Shown here one piece after another: positions 14,958 through 28,017 of a stretch of 64,000 nucleotides of DNA. The notes below the pieces were generated by a model. It saw nothing but the letters and a program-made list of their open reading frames with translations. It did no database searches and was not told the DNA's origin. Both the position numbers and the translations under genes were made by a program. Where the stretch lies: assembly GCF_029227915.1 (NCBI RefSeq), contig NC_079885.1:24243001-24307000 (forward strand), given 5' to 3'. Origin of the DNA: Hydractinia symbiolongicarpus. Lineage: Eukaryota > Cnidaria > Hydrozoa > Anthoathecata > Hydractiniidae. How positions within the stretch are numbered: the first letter of the stretch is position 1; the number at the start of each line of letters is the position of its first letter.

Positions 14958-16726
14958 ACATTTTTCGTTTTAATTTATAATTTTAAGTTTTGCTTGTATA
15001 TCATGAATATAGGGAAGGCACAGAAGTAACGTAAATGATAGTATTATTCTTTATTCCAATACTAATTAAGCACATGGCCCACAATTCGCTATGGGAAAAA
15101 TTCACTTAAATCAAAAATCAAAACCCTGATCGAACTTTTTTGAGTTCTTTGAATTGTCATTTTCCTGTACTTAAGAACCGAAGGATACTATATGAAAAAA
15201 TTCAAACCGATCACCGGTGGAAATCCTATTGAAATTAGGTGTTTTGCTACAGGAATACGTAAAAAACAAAATCAGTGTCGTAATTAGTCGAATAAGTTCA
15301 ATTATGATTCAGCAGGCAAACCACAAGCTTAATTTATTTACCAAGTAAGCTAGGTAAGTCACGGTATATCGGAAATTCCATTGCTTCAAACTAATAAGTT
15401 CGTATGTTGCAACAATAAAAATAATTTCAGGTTTGATTTATCCCAGAAATTGTTTCGGCGACTTACCTCCTAATCTACAGCTCAAAAATTCGAGTTTAGC
15501 ACTAATTGTGCTTCATGCAGATATTTTGACGGCTTTTGATGTTGCACTATGCAATGCAAAGCTGGTCCCATTACCTTTCACTGTGGCGATATTAAAGAAG
15601 GCATCGCCTTTAAGAAAAAGTCATGTTCAATATACTTTATTTGTTAACTGTGCCAAATTTTGTCGAAAACAAATACCAATTTTGGCCTGAAATGTCATTT
15701 AGATGACTCACCAGTACTTAGGGATTTTGGGTACGAAGTTTAAATATGTGACGTTGCAAATGACCATTTTGGACAGGGTTAGTTTGTTATACCAAATACT
15801 ATCCTCCTCTCAGAGGAACATGAAATCCCAGGGTCGATTTTTCTCAAAAAATGCTCCAAAAGAAAAAACGACGGTTTTAAAGAATTTCCTACACCTTCGG
15901 GCGCGGAAATTCAATAAAAGTTTATGCCGAATGTGACGCCTCGGTTGCCACAGGCGTTTCTCAATTAAATACCGTATTTCCTCTATGACATATACAACGA
16001 TATCCATATGCTGCAGGTTTAATTTTTTCTCCCCAAGTTTTATTTGCAAAATATATATGGTTCTTTTTTTTTTTACAAAACGAGATCGTCCAACAACCAA
16101 TTTTCTGTGACCTATGAAACGACTTCAAAACCTCCAGAATTTAATAAGCCCTCCGGAGGCTAAAAAGAGGAATTACGGTATAAAAATTGATTTTATTTTT
16201 CCTGACTCTTGAGTTAAATTGATATTAATTTCCAGACATTTAACAAACAAGAAACCTGATTAAATAATTTCGAAACATATTTTCCTCTTGTTGCTACTCT
16301 TTATATATAAATTGTTAAAACCATATCTAAAAATTATTGTAATTTTTTTCTAAAATTACTTTCTAGGCATTTTTCAGACTAGTGAGGCAAACCCAGACTA
16401 TTACCAGACTTTACTGTAATTCCAGATATTCTTAGCAGGCATGGTAACCCAGAACATAAGCCCCAGTTTTATTTGGCAATACGCTCCCCTCCCCCCCCCA
16501 AAAAAAAAAATGCCTACACTTTCCAGCTCCCATAGGATATAAAGACTTTCAGTTTACATTTTTATCTGAAATTGTTATATAAGAAGGATTATTTTTATTT
16601 TTATTTCAAATAGTTCTTTGTTTTCATATGATTTATTCCAAAATAGAGCATAAAGTTACTACGATGATAAATATAATTGGCAAAAAGTGACATATTGTGC
16701 AAATCACTATTTTGTTCAGTCAACTT
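14958..16726. other. Intergenic region with dispersed repeat and low complexity
   Basis: Between the convergent tubulin and MRPL38 genes. 15620-15960 is a copy of the dispersed repeat also found at 41975-42370 and 52395-53420 (shared GTTAACTGTGCCAAATTTTG, GGGTACGAAGTTTA and CCCAGGGTCGATTTTTCTC blocks). 16488-16510 is a C-run followed by an A-run. I see no gene; the open frames at 15433-15936 run across the repeat. Confidence 0.6.
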
Positions 16727-16732
16727 TTTATT
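16727..16732 (-). terminator. Poly(A) signal of MRPL38
   Basis: AATAAA on the minus strand, about 125 bases after the MRPL38 stop codon. Confidence 0.5.
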
Positions 16733-16855
16733 ATATTTCTCCTAAACAAGTTTGTTACAAACTTTAAAGTTGTCTGACTGCTCGAATTGACAACGAAAGA
16801 TTTATATCATCAAATGAGCAAATGAGCAAAAGCACTTTTCTTTTTTCTTGCATTG

Positions 16856-19643
16856 TTACATATTTCTGTATTTTAATTCGCTTAGTTTAATTTTTAACAT
16901 TCTATCTTCTTCTTTAGGTTCGATGTATTCTTCCCAGTCAAATATGGGTTCTTCCTTCAAACCTAAAGATATAAAACAAACCATACTATCTTCTTACACA
17001 TGTCGACTGCCCGTTTCATCCCAGTATTTACTGGTCTTCTTTTTCAAATAGGAAATCTCTTCGCCTTACTATCTCTCCTTTTTATTTCTATTTTTGATGA
17101 TAAGCAAATCTATGAAGCTTCTTGGGCTTATCAAGGTAACATTCGACACTCACCTAACTTGTGAAACGATTGCGTCACACTCTCATCCCACTCAAGCTGA
17201 CACCAAGCATACGAGATTGGAACAACACGAGTTGATGAACAGAAAGTGGGGGTAGAAAATGTTCTTCCACACAGTGAACTAAAAAAAAAACGTTCAGAGA
17301 AATGTCAAGACCTTTTGCAAATTCAAATTGATGTCTATTGCACCTTTAAAACTTTCTGCTTTTAACTGCTTAAGTTTTAAAGTTTTCTTCAAAATTATAC
17401 AAAATTTCCCAATATCAGAATACTCACCTTTCATTGGTTGGTTTTATATCGCTCGTGTTTATCGCGTCCTCTTGTTCGTACAATACAAAAGCAACTCGGT
17501 GGAAACCAGTCCCCTTCCAAGGAAGAGGAGGAAGGTAGTTGTAAACGGTTTCACCGTTGGAGATATCATTCCCTTTGATGTTGCAACTGAAGAAGAAAAT
17601 AATGTAAAATACAGACATTAAAAAAAGAACATTGTGGCTATCACACGCGCAAATTCTAATCCAGCTTAACTTTGTGTGGAGATGACATCTTTTGTTCAAG
17701 TATACTGACGACAATAAACGTTTAGATGAGTTTTAAGTAATCCCAGGACACTGTATTATTTTGTAAACAACTTACACCATCCAATGAACAATTTCTTTTG
17801 TCGAATCAAGTGGATGACCGTCTAAGTTTGACAATATTAACGAATACAGTGAATTGTCTTCTGCTTCGTATGATATCGAAGTTGGTGCTTGCAGTAACTA
17901 AAAATAACAACACGTAGTATTAGACATCTTCGTGTATGGTATAAGATACCTTCGTGTATGATACGAGATAGCTTCGTATATAATATAAGATGCCTTTGTG
18001 TATAGTATAAGATACATTCGTATATAATACGAGATACTTTCGTATATGGTATGAGATACCATATGGTATGAGATACCTTCTTATATAGTATAACATACCT
18101 TCGTATAGGATACGAGATACCTTCGTATATGGTATGAGATACCTTCGTATATGGTATAAGACATCTTCGTATATGGTATAAGACATCTTCGTATATGGCA
18201 TGAAATACATTCTTATATGGTATGAGATACCTTCGTATACAGTATCAAATACAACTATGTACCTTCTTAGGCTCGATAATATTTCCTCTGTGTATTTTCA
18301 CATCATTGAACGCCACATCAAGCCATACTTTTGCTACAACATCGTCGTTATTAAACAGATCTCGATTTAGCCCATAGAATTTTGATAGGTTATTCAAATC
18401 AAATAGTCCAAATTCCTTACGCCATTCTTTGTCAATATCTTCAAGTGAAACCATCACTAAAAATAAAACTTCTTCAAACAAAAATAGTATACCGCCCTAG
18501 TAAGACTTTATATGCCCTAACAAAAATATTTCCTCACCCAAAATATTATTCGCCTTCCACGTCTAACAAAAATATATATGTCTATAAATTGAAAGAGTCC
18601 GAAAGTTCAAAACCGATTCCAGGACTGACTAACACACAAGTTTATATAAATTATTTACGGCAGGGTGGTCACAAATTTAAAACATTAAGAGATTTTGGGA
18701 GAATTTACATATTGGGGTTAGATTTTAAAGGAAAATATTAAAAAAACTATTTCATAATTTAGGAGATTTTTTAAAATTTTTAAGGAAATAAACAGTTATC
18801 AATGATCAAGCCTTTTTATTTGGATGTGAGAGAGGCTGTTCGTCTTGAATTGCAGTCTAAAATATGATTTAGAAGTCCTGTGTCAAAAATGAACATCTGT
18901 TCATTTTTCATCACATGAAACGTAAAAATAAAATTAATGATTTTAGGAGCTTTTTGTAGGAATCGATATTTTGGATTCAAATTTTAAGTTTGAGATTTTC
19001 GAAGGGGCTTCATTTTTAGGTCATTTAGGAGATTTTAGAAGACGTAGCCACCCTGTATGAGTAGTGAATTTAGGAGTTCTAAATTGAACACCAAATGATA
19101 AACAAAACATACATTGTCTATTTCTTGAAAGTTTTTCTAGTTCCGGATCACTTCTGGATTTTTGTAGTTCAGCAAGCCGCCGCCGCCATTCACGTCTTGA
19201 TAGCCTACCTTTAGGATTGGGTAGTTTAAACTCTGGTGGACGGACAGCAAACTGTGGATTCTTCTCATCTAAAAAGAACCGTAGAGGTTTTACCTGTTTC
19301 GTGATCTGATTACGGAAGAACTACATTCAAAAATATACAGGGATCATAAAAAACTCAAAAAGTGTGTAGGAAAAGCAACGGTAATTAAATGTTGTGGCTA
19401 AAGTTTAATTTATTAGCTATGGGACATAGTTAAACATCAAGGATCATTTCGGTCATGTTACTTACCTAGTGAAGTATCTACTGGTAATGGTTTGAAACCC
19501 CATCGATAATAAAGGTGAGCTGGCTCCGTTGGTTTCTTTCTGATAAAGCGTTGTGATATCAAACAGACTTTCTCTGTGCAAGCCTTACTATTTGAAAGTA
19601 GGATACCAAATGTTGATGGAAAGTATCTTGTGCATTTTTTCAT
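16856..19643 (-). CDS. MRPL38: Mitochondrial large ribosomal subunit protein mL38
   Basis: Structural protein of the mitochondrial ribosome built on a PEBP fold. Exons in transcription order: 19643-19466, 19268-19113, 18456-18263, 17897-17776, 17586-17428, 17278-17154, 16962-16856; phases all agree and give 346 residues, close to the vertebrate protein. The first exon encodes a basic, Ser/Thr-rich start (MKKCTRYFPSTFGILLSNSK) typical of a mitochondrial targeting peptide. Exon 3 carries KFYGLNRDLF, exon 5 YLPPLPWKGTGFHR and exon 6 AWCQLEWDESVTQSFHKL, matching the YYGLYRDLF, YLPPFPARGSGxHR and FFQCRWDDSVTxxFHQLL blocks of mL38. The C-terminus is shorter than in vertebrates and lacks their final tail. 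The acceptor of exon 7 decides the last 35 codons. The PEBP fold is not expected to be catalytic here. Confidence 0.93.
17930..18250. repeat. 22-bp minisatellite in MRPL38 intron 3
   Basis: About 15 tandem copies of a 22-bp unit close to AGATACCTTCGTATATGGTA plus two bases; one copy is truncated to 17 bp. Because 22 is not a multiple of 3 yet the unit lacks stops in one frame, it creates a spurious minus-strand reading frame of 96 residues. It fills most of the 365-bp intron between MRPL38 exons 3 and 4. Confidence 0.95.
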
Positions 19644-20821
19644 TGTAAGGTTTAGTACACTATACTGTAATCACTAAGTGCATTTACAATTTAGATTAAG
19701 TACCTGTTGTGTCGGGAGTTTTAAAACACAACTGTTCAACTTACACCACTCTTCGTGCTGATTATAGTCAATGCACAATTTAAACATTCCGTCTCCTTAA
19801 AACACTTACTAGATGAACATTTTTTTGATTAGTATATCCAAAAGAATACGTAATAGACCACGCAAATAGGGTACGACATTCAGCTAGGAAACTCAAATCG
19901 TAATAATGTATACAATAAAAGCTAAAAGAAACAATTTGATAATTTGATGCATAAAAACGTTATAATTCGTTTAAATTTAAAATTAAAAAAAAACATACAA
20001 ATAAGAGTTATTTGGATCATTGCACCGAAGCACAAACGGTTTCAGCATGAAATTCAACCTATAAAAATGGCAATGCACATTTTTTGCATATGTTTCTAGT
20101 TACAACTGTTATATGTTGAGGACTTACTTTACCTGAACTAAAAATTTCTGTAACTAAAAATACCTTTTAGTTATAGGAATCCGGAAGAGGCAAGAAAACA
20201 AGTGCGTTTTCACACAAATTTTTTCTGTTTTTAAAGTTCGAATGGAAAATGATAAAAAATTTAAAAAATTCTAGCGTAATGAAATTAAAGTATTTTAACA
20301 AAATTTCATCCCCATACGAAAGAATATATCAAGACCTTGCCAGATTGAACTTTGATTCGTTATCAAATTTTTTCGAGGCAGAATTATGGCATCTTATTAC
20401 CAATTTTTCTCTGAAAATAATAAAAATAAAAAAAAGTTGTAACATCCAAATATATATATATATAAAAAATAACATATGAAAGATCTAAAAAATATAAATA
20501 AAACAAAATATTAAAACTTACAATTTAATTGAAAATTACTTGTTTAAATAAGAAAGACGAATAATTAAACTATTTACATGAAAAATCGAAACATTTTTTT
20601 CAAACTTATCTACGACATTACGAAATAACCCAAATAAATAAAAAGTGTATTTATAAGACACTGTTATAAATAGTGAATAGTGTGAAAAACAACTGAAAAA
20701 ATTTCTATAATTCTAGAAAAGACTGTGACAATTATTTTAACTAAAAAAAGTGAAAAACATCATATTTTATACAACAATTTAGCTTCATCTAGATACAGTT
20801 GACAATTTATCATAAATACGT
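19644..20821. other. Intergenic region between MRPL38 and ADAM17-like gene A
   Basis: Extremely AT-rich, with A/T runs and an (AT)n tract near 20448-20464. It should contain the MRPL38 promoter and the 3' UTR of the ADAM17-like gene to its right. No coding exon was recognised. Confidence 0.5.
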
Positions 20822-22940
20822 TTATGAAGATATGTGGTAATGCGATCTCAACCTTAACTTGTTTAGGTTATGATATGCTTTGTTTTTACTTGATTTTGAT
20901 GTCTCTTTCATTAAATAAGGATTAAATGGGTATGACCAAGACATCATTTCTTTGTCCAACCTGTCCTGCTTTTTATCCAAATAATGGACAATACAACTGG
21001 CTGGAATCCACAATATCAAAGAAAACACCAGAACCGTCCCTACAATATTGGCTTGCAAAAAGCGCTTAAATTTACTAAATGTAAAACTATGCAACAAGTC
21101 CTGAAATTCATCCTCTACATTTTGTTGTGTTTTTACACACGTACCATTCACACATTGCCCCGGGTTTTCTTTTTCAACTAAACAAGACACACCATCATTT
21201 TCATTCATTTTTCTACCATAACGAAGTAATGGCACACAATTGTTCTCACTATTTTTACAACATACTCTGCAAGCATCATGTTGATGCGGACAGGGGCATG
21301 ATCGGGTACCATTTTGGACACATAAAGACATGCAAGTACCATTTATGCAGTTACCTTTACTTACTCCACACTGCTCTTCATTGTTTAATTTTGTTGCAAG
21401 GGGACAATGCATGGAACTGCCATTGCATTTAGTTTCTCCTGAACACTCCAGTCTAAATTCCTTTTGACAAATTGTTGTTTTTGGAGCATACTGACAATCT
21501 AAACAGCAGGCATGGTTTGAATCACTACAAACAGCATTCTTCTTAAGCCGACAATCTTTTGTGCAACAACTATCTTCTTTGTATCCTGCATCACATTGCT
21601 CTCCTTTTTCAAGAAAAAAATTTCCACAATACTGATCACTTTCAGCAGTAAAACACAACCTCTTTTTTTGTCTCAGAGTGTTAGCAATCTGTTTAATACT
21701 ATTGGCAGAAAATTTTAATTTATTGGCATCATCTGTACCTACTGTGGGGCACATTATGTATTTGTCTTTAGGATCTGATGAACAAGAGTCTGGATCATGG
21801 TCTGCTCCAAGATTGTGACCGATTTCGTGAGCTACAACTAAAACCACCTCTGTATTAAGCAAGCGTCGCCCATAAAACGTATCTGTGCTGATCGCACAAT
21901 TTCCATGGCTGGAACAAACGCTGCCAATTTTTGCCATTCCCACAACTCCTTTATCAAATTGGTGATGGGTAAATAAATGAGCGAGACAATACTTGCTCCA
22001 GTTAGCAACAATGAGTGTATTGAGTAAATCGTTTCCGTTCCAGCTAATGTCCTTGTTATATCTAATACAAATAATAATCAATAAAATAATATACCAGATA
22101 CAAATATATAATAAAGAAATTTGGGAAAAATAAAAAACAAAATAAAATGTTATACCCTGTCTCACTGTAGTTTGTATGCACAATTGTTTTTGCAACTTTA
22201 AAGCCAATCTTAATTTCAATACCAGGCCAGTCTGTCTGTTGGTAGATTAGATTGACACGCGCAAGTATACTAATCATGTAGTGTATAGCCACAGTTTCTC
22301 TACCACGCCCAACCTCTTTAAAAAACACATGATCACCAATCAAAATAATACTACACATGTTCTTTATAAAATCTTCAGCACTTCTTTTGACTCTGTTATC
22401 TTCCTCATGGTTTCTTAAATGGTGCATTTTAAAGTTATGCTCCTTGTGTGTTAAATTCCAATATATGTCTGAAACTTTGTAAATAATCATATCATGGAAA
22501 GAATTTTTATCATCATGTCTCCACATTGGTTCAATAACAAAAGTATCGTTATCTGTATTAATAGTAGCAGTAACCATGCCATCATCAATATGTACCACTG
22601 AGTTTGAATACTCATGGTCTTTCAAGTAGCCTTTATAATGGCTATTTCGGTCAATATGCACAATTGTCTGCTTGCCATATTTGTCAATTGCTACCGATTC
22701 AAATGACGGTGAAAAAATCTCTGAATGAGGAAAAAGTTTCAAACGGAAAGTTCTACCATGACTTTGAAAAGATAAATGTCTTTCATGGTGATTGTTAATA
22801 TCTCGACGTATAATGTTATGTTTTAAATCGTCTTTTTTTAATCCCTCATAATATCTTAGTATTTGGGTTAGAGCTTCACTGTCATTGGAATCGACAACAA
22901 AAGCATGACTGAAAAGATGCAAGTAAATCAACCATATCAT
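20822..22940 (-). CDS. ADAM17: ADAM17-like membrane metalloprotease, paralog A
   Basis: Type I membrane sheddase of the ADAM10/17 group. Two exons, 22940-22156 and 22061-20822, separated by a 94-bp intron, give 674 residues. Order: signal peptide (1-16), prodomain, furin site RVKR (183-186), metalloprotease with the zinc motif HEIGHNLGADH (340-350) and Met-turn KYIM, disintegrin-like Cys-rich region, membrane-proximal CCKN region, juxtamembrane helix (QNVEDEFQDLL), a transmembrane segment (about 600-622) and a 50-residue tail ending YHISS. Human ADAM17 has 824 residues, with a longer tail. Unlike paralog B, it has no cysteine-switch Cys before the furin site, and about 17 residues are missing before the zinc helix. 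An acceptor-like site (TTTTCATCTCATAG) lies about 35 bases before the ATG. It is a tandem duplicate of the next gene. The protease family is certain; activity is not proved. Confidence 0.93.
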
Positions 22941-24647
22941 TTCATCATATGCTAGCTAAGCATGTACCTATGAGATGAAAATAATAGTGGTATAATCTTT
23001 TATAAAAGCTGAATAATGTGGCAGAAGTCATGGTCTCCTATGACATTTTTATGATAACGACACAAACATTGAGCTAAAAATTTAGTTTGTGCATTCCAGT
23101 GAAGATTATTACATCCTTATAAATGCTAAAGTTTAAATAAAAAAAGCACACTAAAAAGTTGAAAAGTGACAGTAAGGTAGCTGTCACAAATTAAAATAAA
23201 AACATATTTTGAACAAGGTTTATTTGAAATCTTGACCATTATATCTTACTGTTTGTAAGGAACAATTGTAAATGGAAGGTTTACAGATCAAATACACAAT
23301 GCAGGATCTCACGATACAACAGAAATAAACAATATTATAGATATGTAATAATTCTTGAAAGGAAAAGAATGTTTTCGACAACAGAAGATGGTATTATAAC
23401 AAATGCTTGTACATGAGTGCAAGGGTAAATTTTATTTCAGCTAAACACTTCTGTTTTATATCTCCTATAATTAGAAAATTTTCACTCATAGCAAAACACA
23501 ACACAGGCAAATTACTATACTTGTCCATACAACAACATCTTTGTGAATTGTTAGTGGTATAAAATTGAATCCTGGTGACATTTGAATAAAAGTTAGAAAA
23601 CATATTTTTTAGGCCTAACCCCATTAGATTGAAAGTTCACACATTTAAATGTATTCATATAATTAAAAGCTTCATATCTGAATATAGAATGACACATAAT
23701 AAGGACATAAGAAAATAACCAACTATAAATAAATATTACCATATACATACTACATTTCATAGCTATATTTCTTTTACTATGCTACGCAAATAAAAAAAAC
23801 AAATCATATCCATACTTTATATACTTTAATTTTGTAAATACAGCAATTAAAAATGAAATCACATTTCTGTTGTTAATACAAAATCAGGAAGAACAGACAA
23901 GCACACACAATCTTTGTGGATATTATGCAGTTAAAACTCAACTTCTTTTGAGGCACTCAAATTAAAAACGAATATGTTAACCACTCATCGTAAATACTTA
24001 ATTAAGTACCTGTGGGCTTACTTCCAAAATTAATTTTGAGGTTGGAGCTTATTGGAAAGAAGGGCTTATTAGAGGGTGGCTTAATAAATTGACAACATGT
24101 ATATCCAAATATTATTTAACAACACAAAGTAACAAGGTATTAAAAACAAAATTAAATCCCTTATCATCATTATCATTCACCTCATCATCATTCTCGGTTT
24201 AACACCCATTCCCCATGCTAGCATCGATTGGATAGAGTAGCTAGGGCAGTTACCGGCATTAAAATTTATTAGGTGTACTGGATTCAACTTAGTTAAACCC
24301 CATAGGAGTTTATTTATTAGGATTAATCAAGCATTTATTGTGTCTCCTAGCGAACAGTATTTTCTACTGAACAGCATCATGCTAAAGTTTGATATAATTT
24401 GTTTACACTATAAAAAATGCTAGCATGTGCAAAATCAAAAGAAAAATTTTTCTAGAATATTTTATGGCAGAGCATGTCTCAAACAGATTCAAAGTCAAAT
24501 ACATTTTTAAGGGATTAATAAGTACAGCTGTCAGTAAAATACGAAAACAGGAAAAAATTAAAATTAGCATTTAAAATTCTCATGATTAAAAAAGCGAAAA
24601 CAAAAATTCCAGCTATATAGTACTTCACACCATATGGTGGGCTTTGA
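22941..24647. other. Intergenic region between the two ADAM17-like genes
   Basis: AT-rich and without recognisable exons. Around 24165-24250 a CAT-rich segment runs into TCTCGGTTTAACACCCATTC and CATGCTAGCAT, which resembles a short dispersed repeat I know from invertebrate genomes; that match is from memory. The rest shows nothing. Confidence 0.45.
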
Positions 24648-24653
24648 TTTATT
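24648..24653 (-). terminator. Poly(A) signal of ADAM17-like gene B
   Basis: AATAAA on the minus strand, 20 bases after the stop codon, so the 3' UTR would be very short. Confidence 0.55.
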
Positions 24654-24672
24654 ATGTTTTTCATTTTTAATA

Positions 24673-27600
24673 CTAAGATGATATATGATATTGTGTCCTT
24701 AAAGGCTTTTGTGCTCTTCCTTTCTGGAAAAGTGCTTTAAACTTTGCAGGAGTTGTTTTCATTAATTGTCTACTAAATGGATTCAACCACTTTGTCATTT
24801 CCTTGTCTTCTTCTTCTTGTTTTTTGTCTAAATAGTTTACAACGCATGATGCTGGTATCCAAATCATTAGAGAAAATACTAAAATCGTGCCCACAATATT
24901 AGCTTCCATGAATCGTGCAAATTTGCTAAAGGTAAAATCTTTAAGTAAATCTTTAAATTCATCCTTAACATTCTGTTGAGATGTTTTACAAATTCCTCTA
25001 ACACACTGACCCTGTCCCTGAGCCAGAAAACATGGTATACCATCATTTTCTTTTGTTTCACCTCCATTTTTTACCAATGGTTTACAGTCACTTTTTTCAG
25101 TGTCTTTACAACATATTTTGCACGCATCCCCACCTGCCTGACACAAGCATGAGAGTTTGTTGCTTTGAGCGCATAAAGAAGTACAATTGCCATTAACACA
25201 ATTTCCCTTGCTAAGTCCACAATCCTCTCTATTAGTAAGTTTGGGAGCCTCAGGGCAATCTTTTGAATGACCTGTACATTTAGTTTCACCTATACACTCC
25301 AATTTGAATTCTCCACGACAGAGCTTTTGGTTATTCGAAAACATGCAGTTGGTGCAACAGCCATGATTGGAATCGCTACATTGTGCGTTTTTTTGGAATG
25401 TACAACTTGATGTACAGCATTTGTCTTTTGTGATCCCAGGATCACAATCCTCACCTTCTTCAACAACATAATTTCCACAATAGCTATCCACAGGATCTGT
25501 AAAACAATTGTTCTTTTTCGCCTTTAAAACTTCAGCAATCTGATGCTTGCTACAGGGTGAAAATTTAAAATTGTTTGGCTGATCTCCAGAAACAGAAGTT
25601 GCATACATAATATACTTCCCTCCAGATGATTTCGAACAACTTGCAGGGTCATGGTTGGCACCAAAATTATGACCAAGTTCATGAGCTGTTACTAAATCGG
25701 CTTCGGTCGTTAGCAACCTTCGCCCCCAATTGGTTCCACTGGTAAGCCCGCAATTAAGATAGCGCAATCCAATTAGATCCGCATGTGTTGGTGTACATAT
25801 ACCACCCACCTGTTCAGATAAAGGACTTCCAACATAAGCTAATCCAATCACTCCTCGATCAAAATCTTGATGGGTAAACAGATGAGCTAGGCAAGTAGCA
25901 CTCCATTTTTCACGACTAAATTCAGTGAGCAACGCATCCACATTCCACGGACCAGCCTTTTCTTTGTTATAGAGGTGCTTCCTACATTAAAAAAGGTAAC
26001 AATAATGCAAAGATGTCCATGCCTGCACACATACAAAAAAAATAAAAATTTAGGTACCACTTCTTAATTTTACTATTTATTCTTGAGTGAATACTTTTTT
26101 GTTGATTTTTGGCCAGCAGAAACTTAATCATTTAGTTTTATTAATCAAGCATATTTAGACCTTACCAGGAAGGAAAGCGATGCCACGCAGTCATTTGCAC
26201 AGTATAATTAATTTAAGAATATTTTAGAAAGAAATTTATGGGATGCGGTGCTGTTCGGTAGCATTTTTTTTCCACTTCTGTCCTAATTTTTTTTATCCTG
26301 GAGACAAGTGGGGGAGGTTTAAACCCCAAACAGAAGAGCGGAGTGTCTGAGCTAGCTACTCTCTCAGTCTTAATTTCCTTATCTCTGATAGCCAAAAATA
26401 ATGTTAAATGAAAATAACTTTTATATGATGTAGGACTTATATTATAGAGCCTAAAAAGTTAATTAACAAGTCGTCTAAAGAATTTCAGATTTAATTATGC
26501 TGCATAAATTATGATGTCATATTTAAGTAATAGTTAATTTTGAAATTTTCTGTCATCAGTAATTTTAGAGTTGTTAAGGGATATGTATTCAAATTTTATC
26601 AATGCATAGATATTATAAAGGTGAATTGATTAACATAAATCTTTTTGACAAAATGAGAATCGTTTGCTTGTCCCAGGCCTTCTAATTTTTTGCTGATGAC
26701 CCCATAATTTAGGATCTGCACGTTGGTTTGCAATAAAATTTTCTGGGTAAGCTTGTATAGGGCCTATATATTTACTTAAATTTTTTACAAAATTATATTA
26801 GAACAAAAATGTGAGTCCATAAAAAAAAACAGTTTCACTTGCCGAACTAGACATAAAACCTACATCCATAGCTTAAACAAACTTTTATGTTATAAGAATA
26901 TGTTATAAGAACTAAACCAAAATTTTCTCCTTAAAAGATTATTGTGAGGATTTATTCTCCAGATGTTAGTAAAACAAATAAACCAAAATCAAGAATCTCT
27001 GTTCTTTTTTTCTTTCAGCTCTTCCACTTTTTACATGTTTTTTTTTTATGAAAGCTCTTTTGCCATGGAAAAGCTGTCCTGGTTGTAAAACCATTAGATT
27101 CTAGCAGTCACATGGGTGTATATAACAACTCACTACGCAATTGAGCAATGAACGCCTCTATATATCTTAAATAAATAAAACTGATGGATTACTTACTGGT
27201 CGCTACTAAACGATTCATGAATTATTGTTTTTTGGACTTGAAAGCCAATGTTTCGACCAACCCCAGGCCAATCTGTGTTTTTGTATATATTATTAACACG
27301 AGCTATAACTTGAAGCATATAATTTACAGCGAGAGGGATTTTTCCACCTCCTATTGTTCTGAAAAATGTGTAGTCACCTACAAGTGTTAAGCTACATATG
27401 TTTTTATGCATTGAAGTTACAGCTCTTTTTGATCTGCCTTGGTGAAAAATGTCTTTTTGCACATCGTGATGAGAGAAACGATTGTAGTGTGTACCACATG
27501 TCTTTGTCTCATTTGCATGTGTCAAATTCCAATGAATGTCTGAAACTTTGTAAATAATCATATCATGGGAAGGATTTTTGTCAACATGTCTCCACATTGG

Positions 27601-28017
27601 TTCAATAACAAAAGTAGCATTATTTGTATTAATGGTAGCAGTGACCATGCCATCTTCAACATGTACCACTGCACTAGAATACTCATGGTTTTTCAAGTGA
27701 CCTTTATAAAAAGTGTCTTTGTCAACATAGAAGGGGTGCTCATTGCCATCTTTATCAATTGAAATTGCTTCAAATGATGGAGAAAAAATCTTGTGGGAAG
27801 GAATAAGTTCAACATCAAACTTTTCACCATGGCTTTTAAATGCAATATGACGAATATGAGTTTCTGAAATACTTCTTCTCGTAATACGATGAGTAATGTC
27901 ATTCTTATTCAGCGTTTCAAAATAAGACAGTGTTTCGGTTAGAGATCTGCTATAACTTGCTCCAGCATTTAAATGAAGTTGAATCAAACCATACACAAAG
28001 CAGTATATCCAATTCAT
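24673..28017 (-). CDS. ADAM17: ADAM17-like membrane metalloprotease, paralog B
   Basis: Paralog of the neighbouring gene with the more conventional ADAM17 layout. Exons 28017-27197 and 25981-24673, intron 1215 bp, give 709 residues. Signal peptide (1-20), prodomain with a candidate cysteine switch KTCGTH (Cys174), furin site RSKR (195-198), metalloprotease with HELGHNFGANH (373-383) and Met-turn KYIM, disintegrin-like and membrane-proximal domains (CCKD), juxtamembrane helix, transmembrane segment (about 635-657) and a short basic tail ending YHISS. The intron is at the same position as in paralog A, which supports tandem duplication. The start at 28017 is chosen because a strong acceptor (TTATTATTGTTAG) lies 11 bases upstream; in-frame codons further up are not ATG. 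Family certain; substrates unknown. Confidence 0.95.

Noticed and set aside
15433..16100. Open frames on both strands
   Set aside because: They run across a dispersed repeat and have no protein similarity that I recognise.
17920..18210. Minus-strand frame of 96 residues rich in Tyr/Ile repeats
   Set aside because: It is a translation of the 22-bp minisatellite inside an MRPL38 intron.
17930..18250. Resemblance of CTTCGTATA in the minisatellite to recombinase target half-sites
   Set aside because: The nine-base match is shorter than a half-site, lacks the inverted partner at proper spacing, and no recombinase is present.
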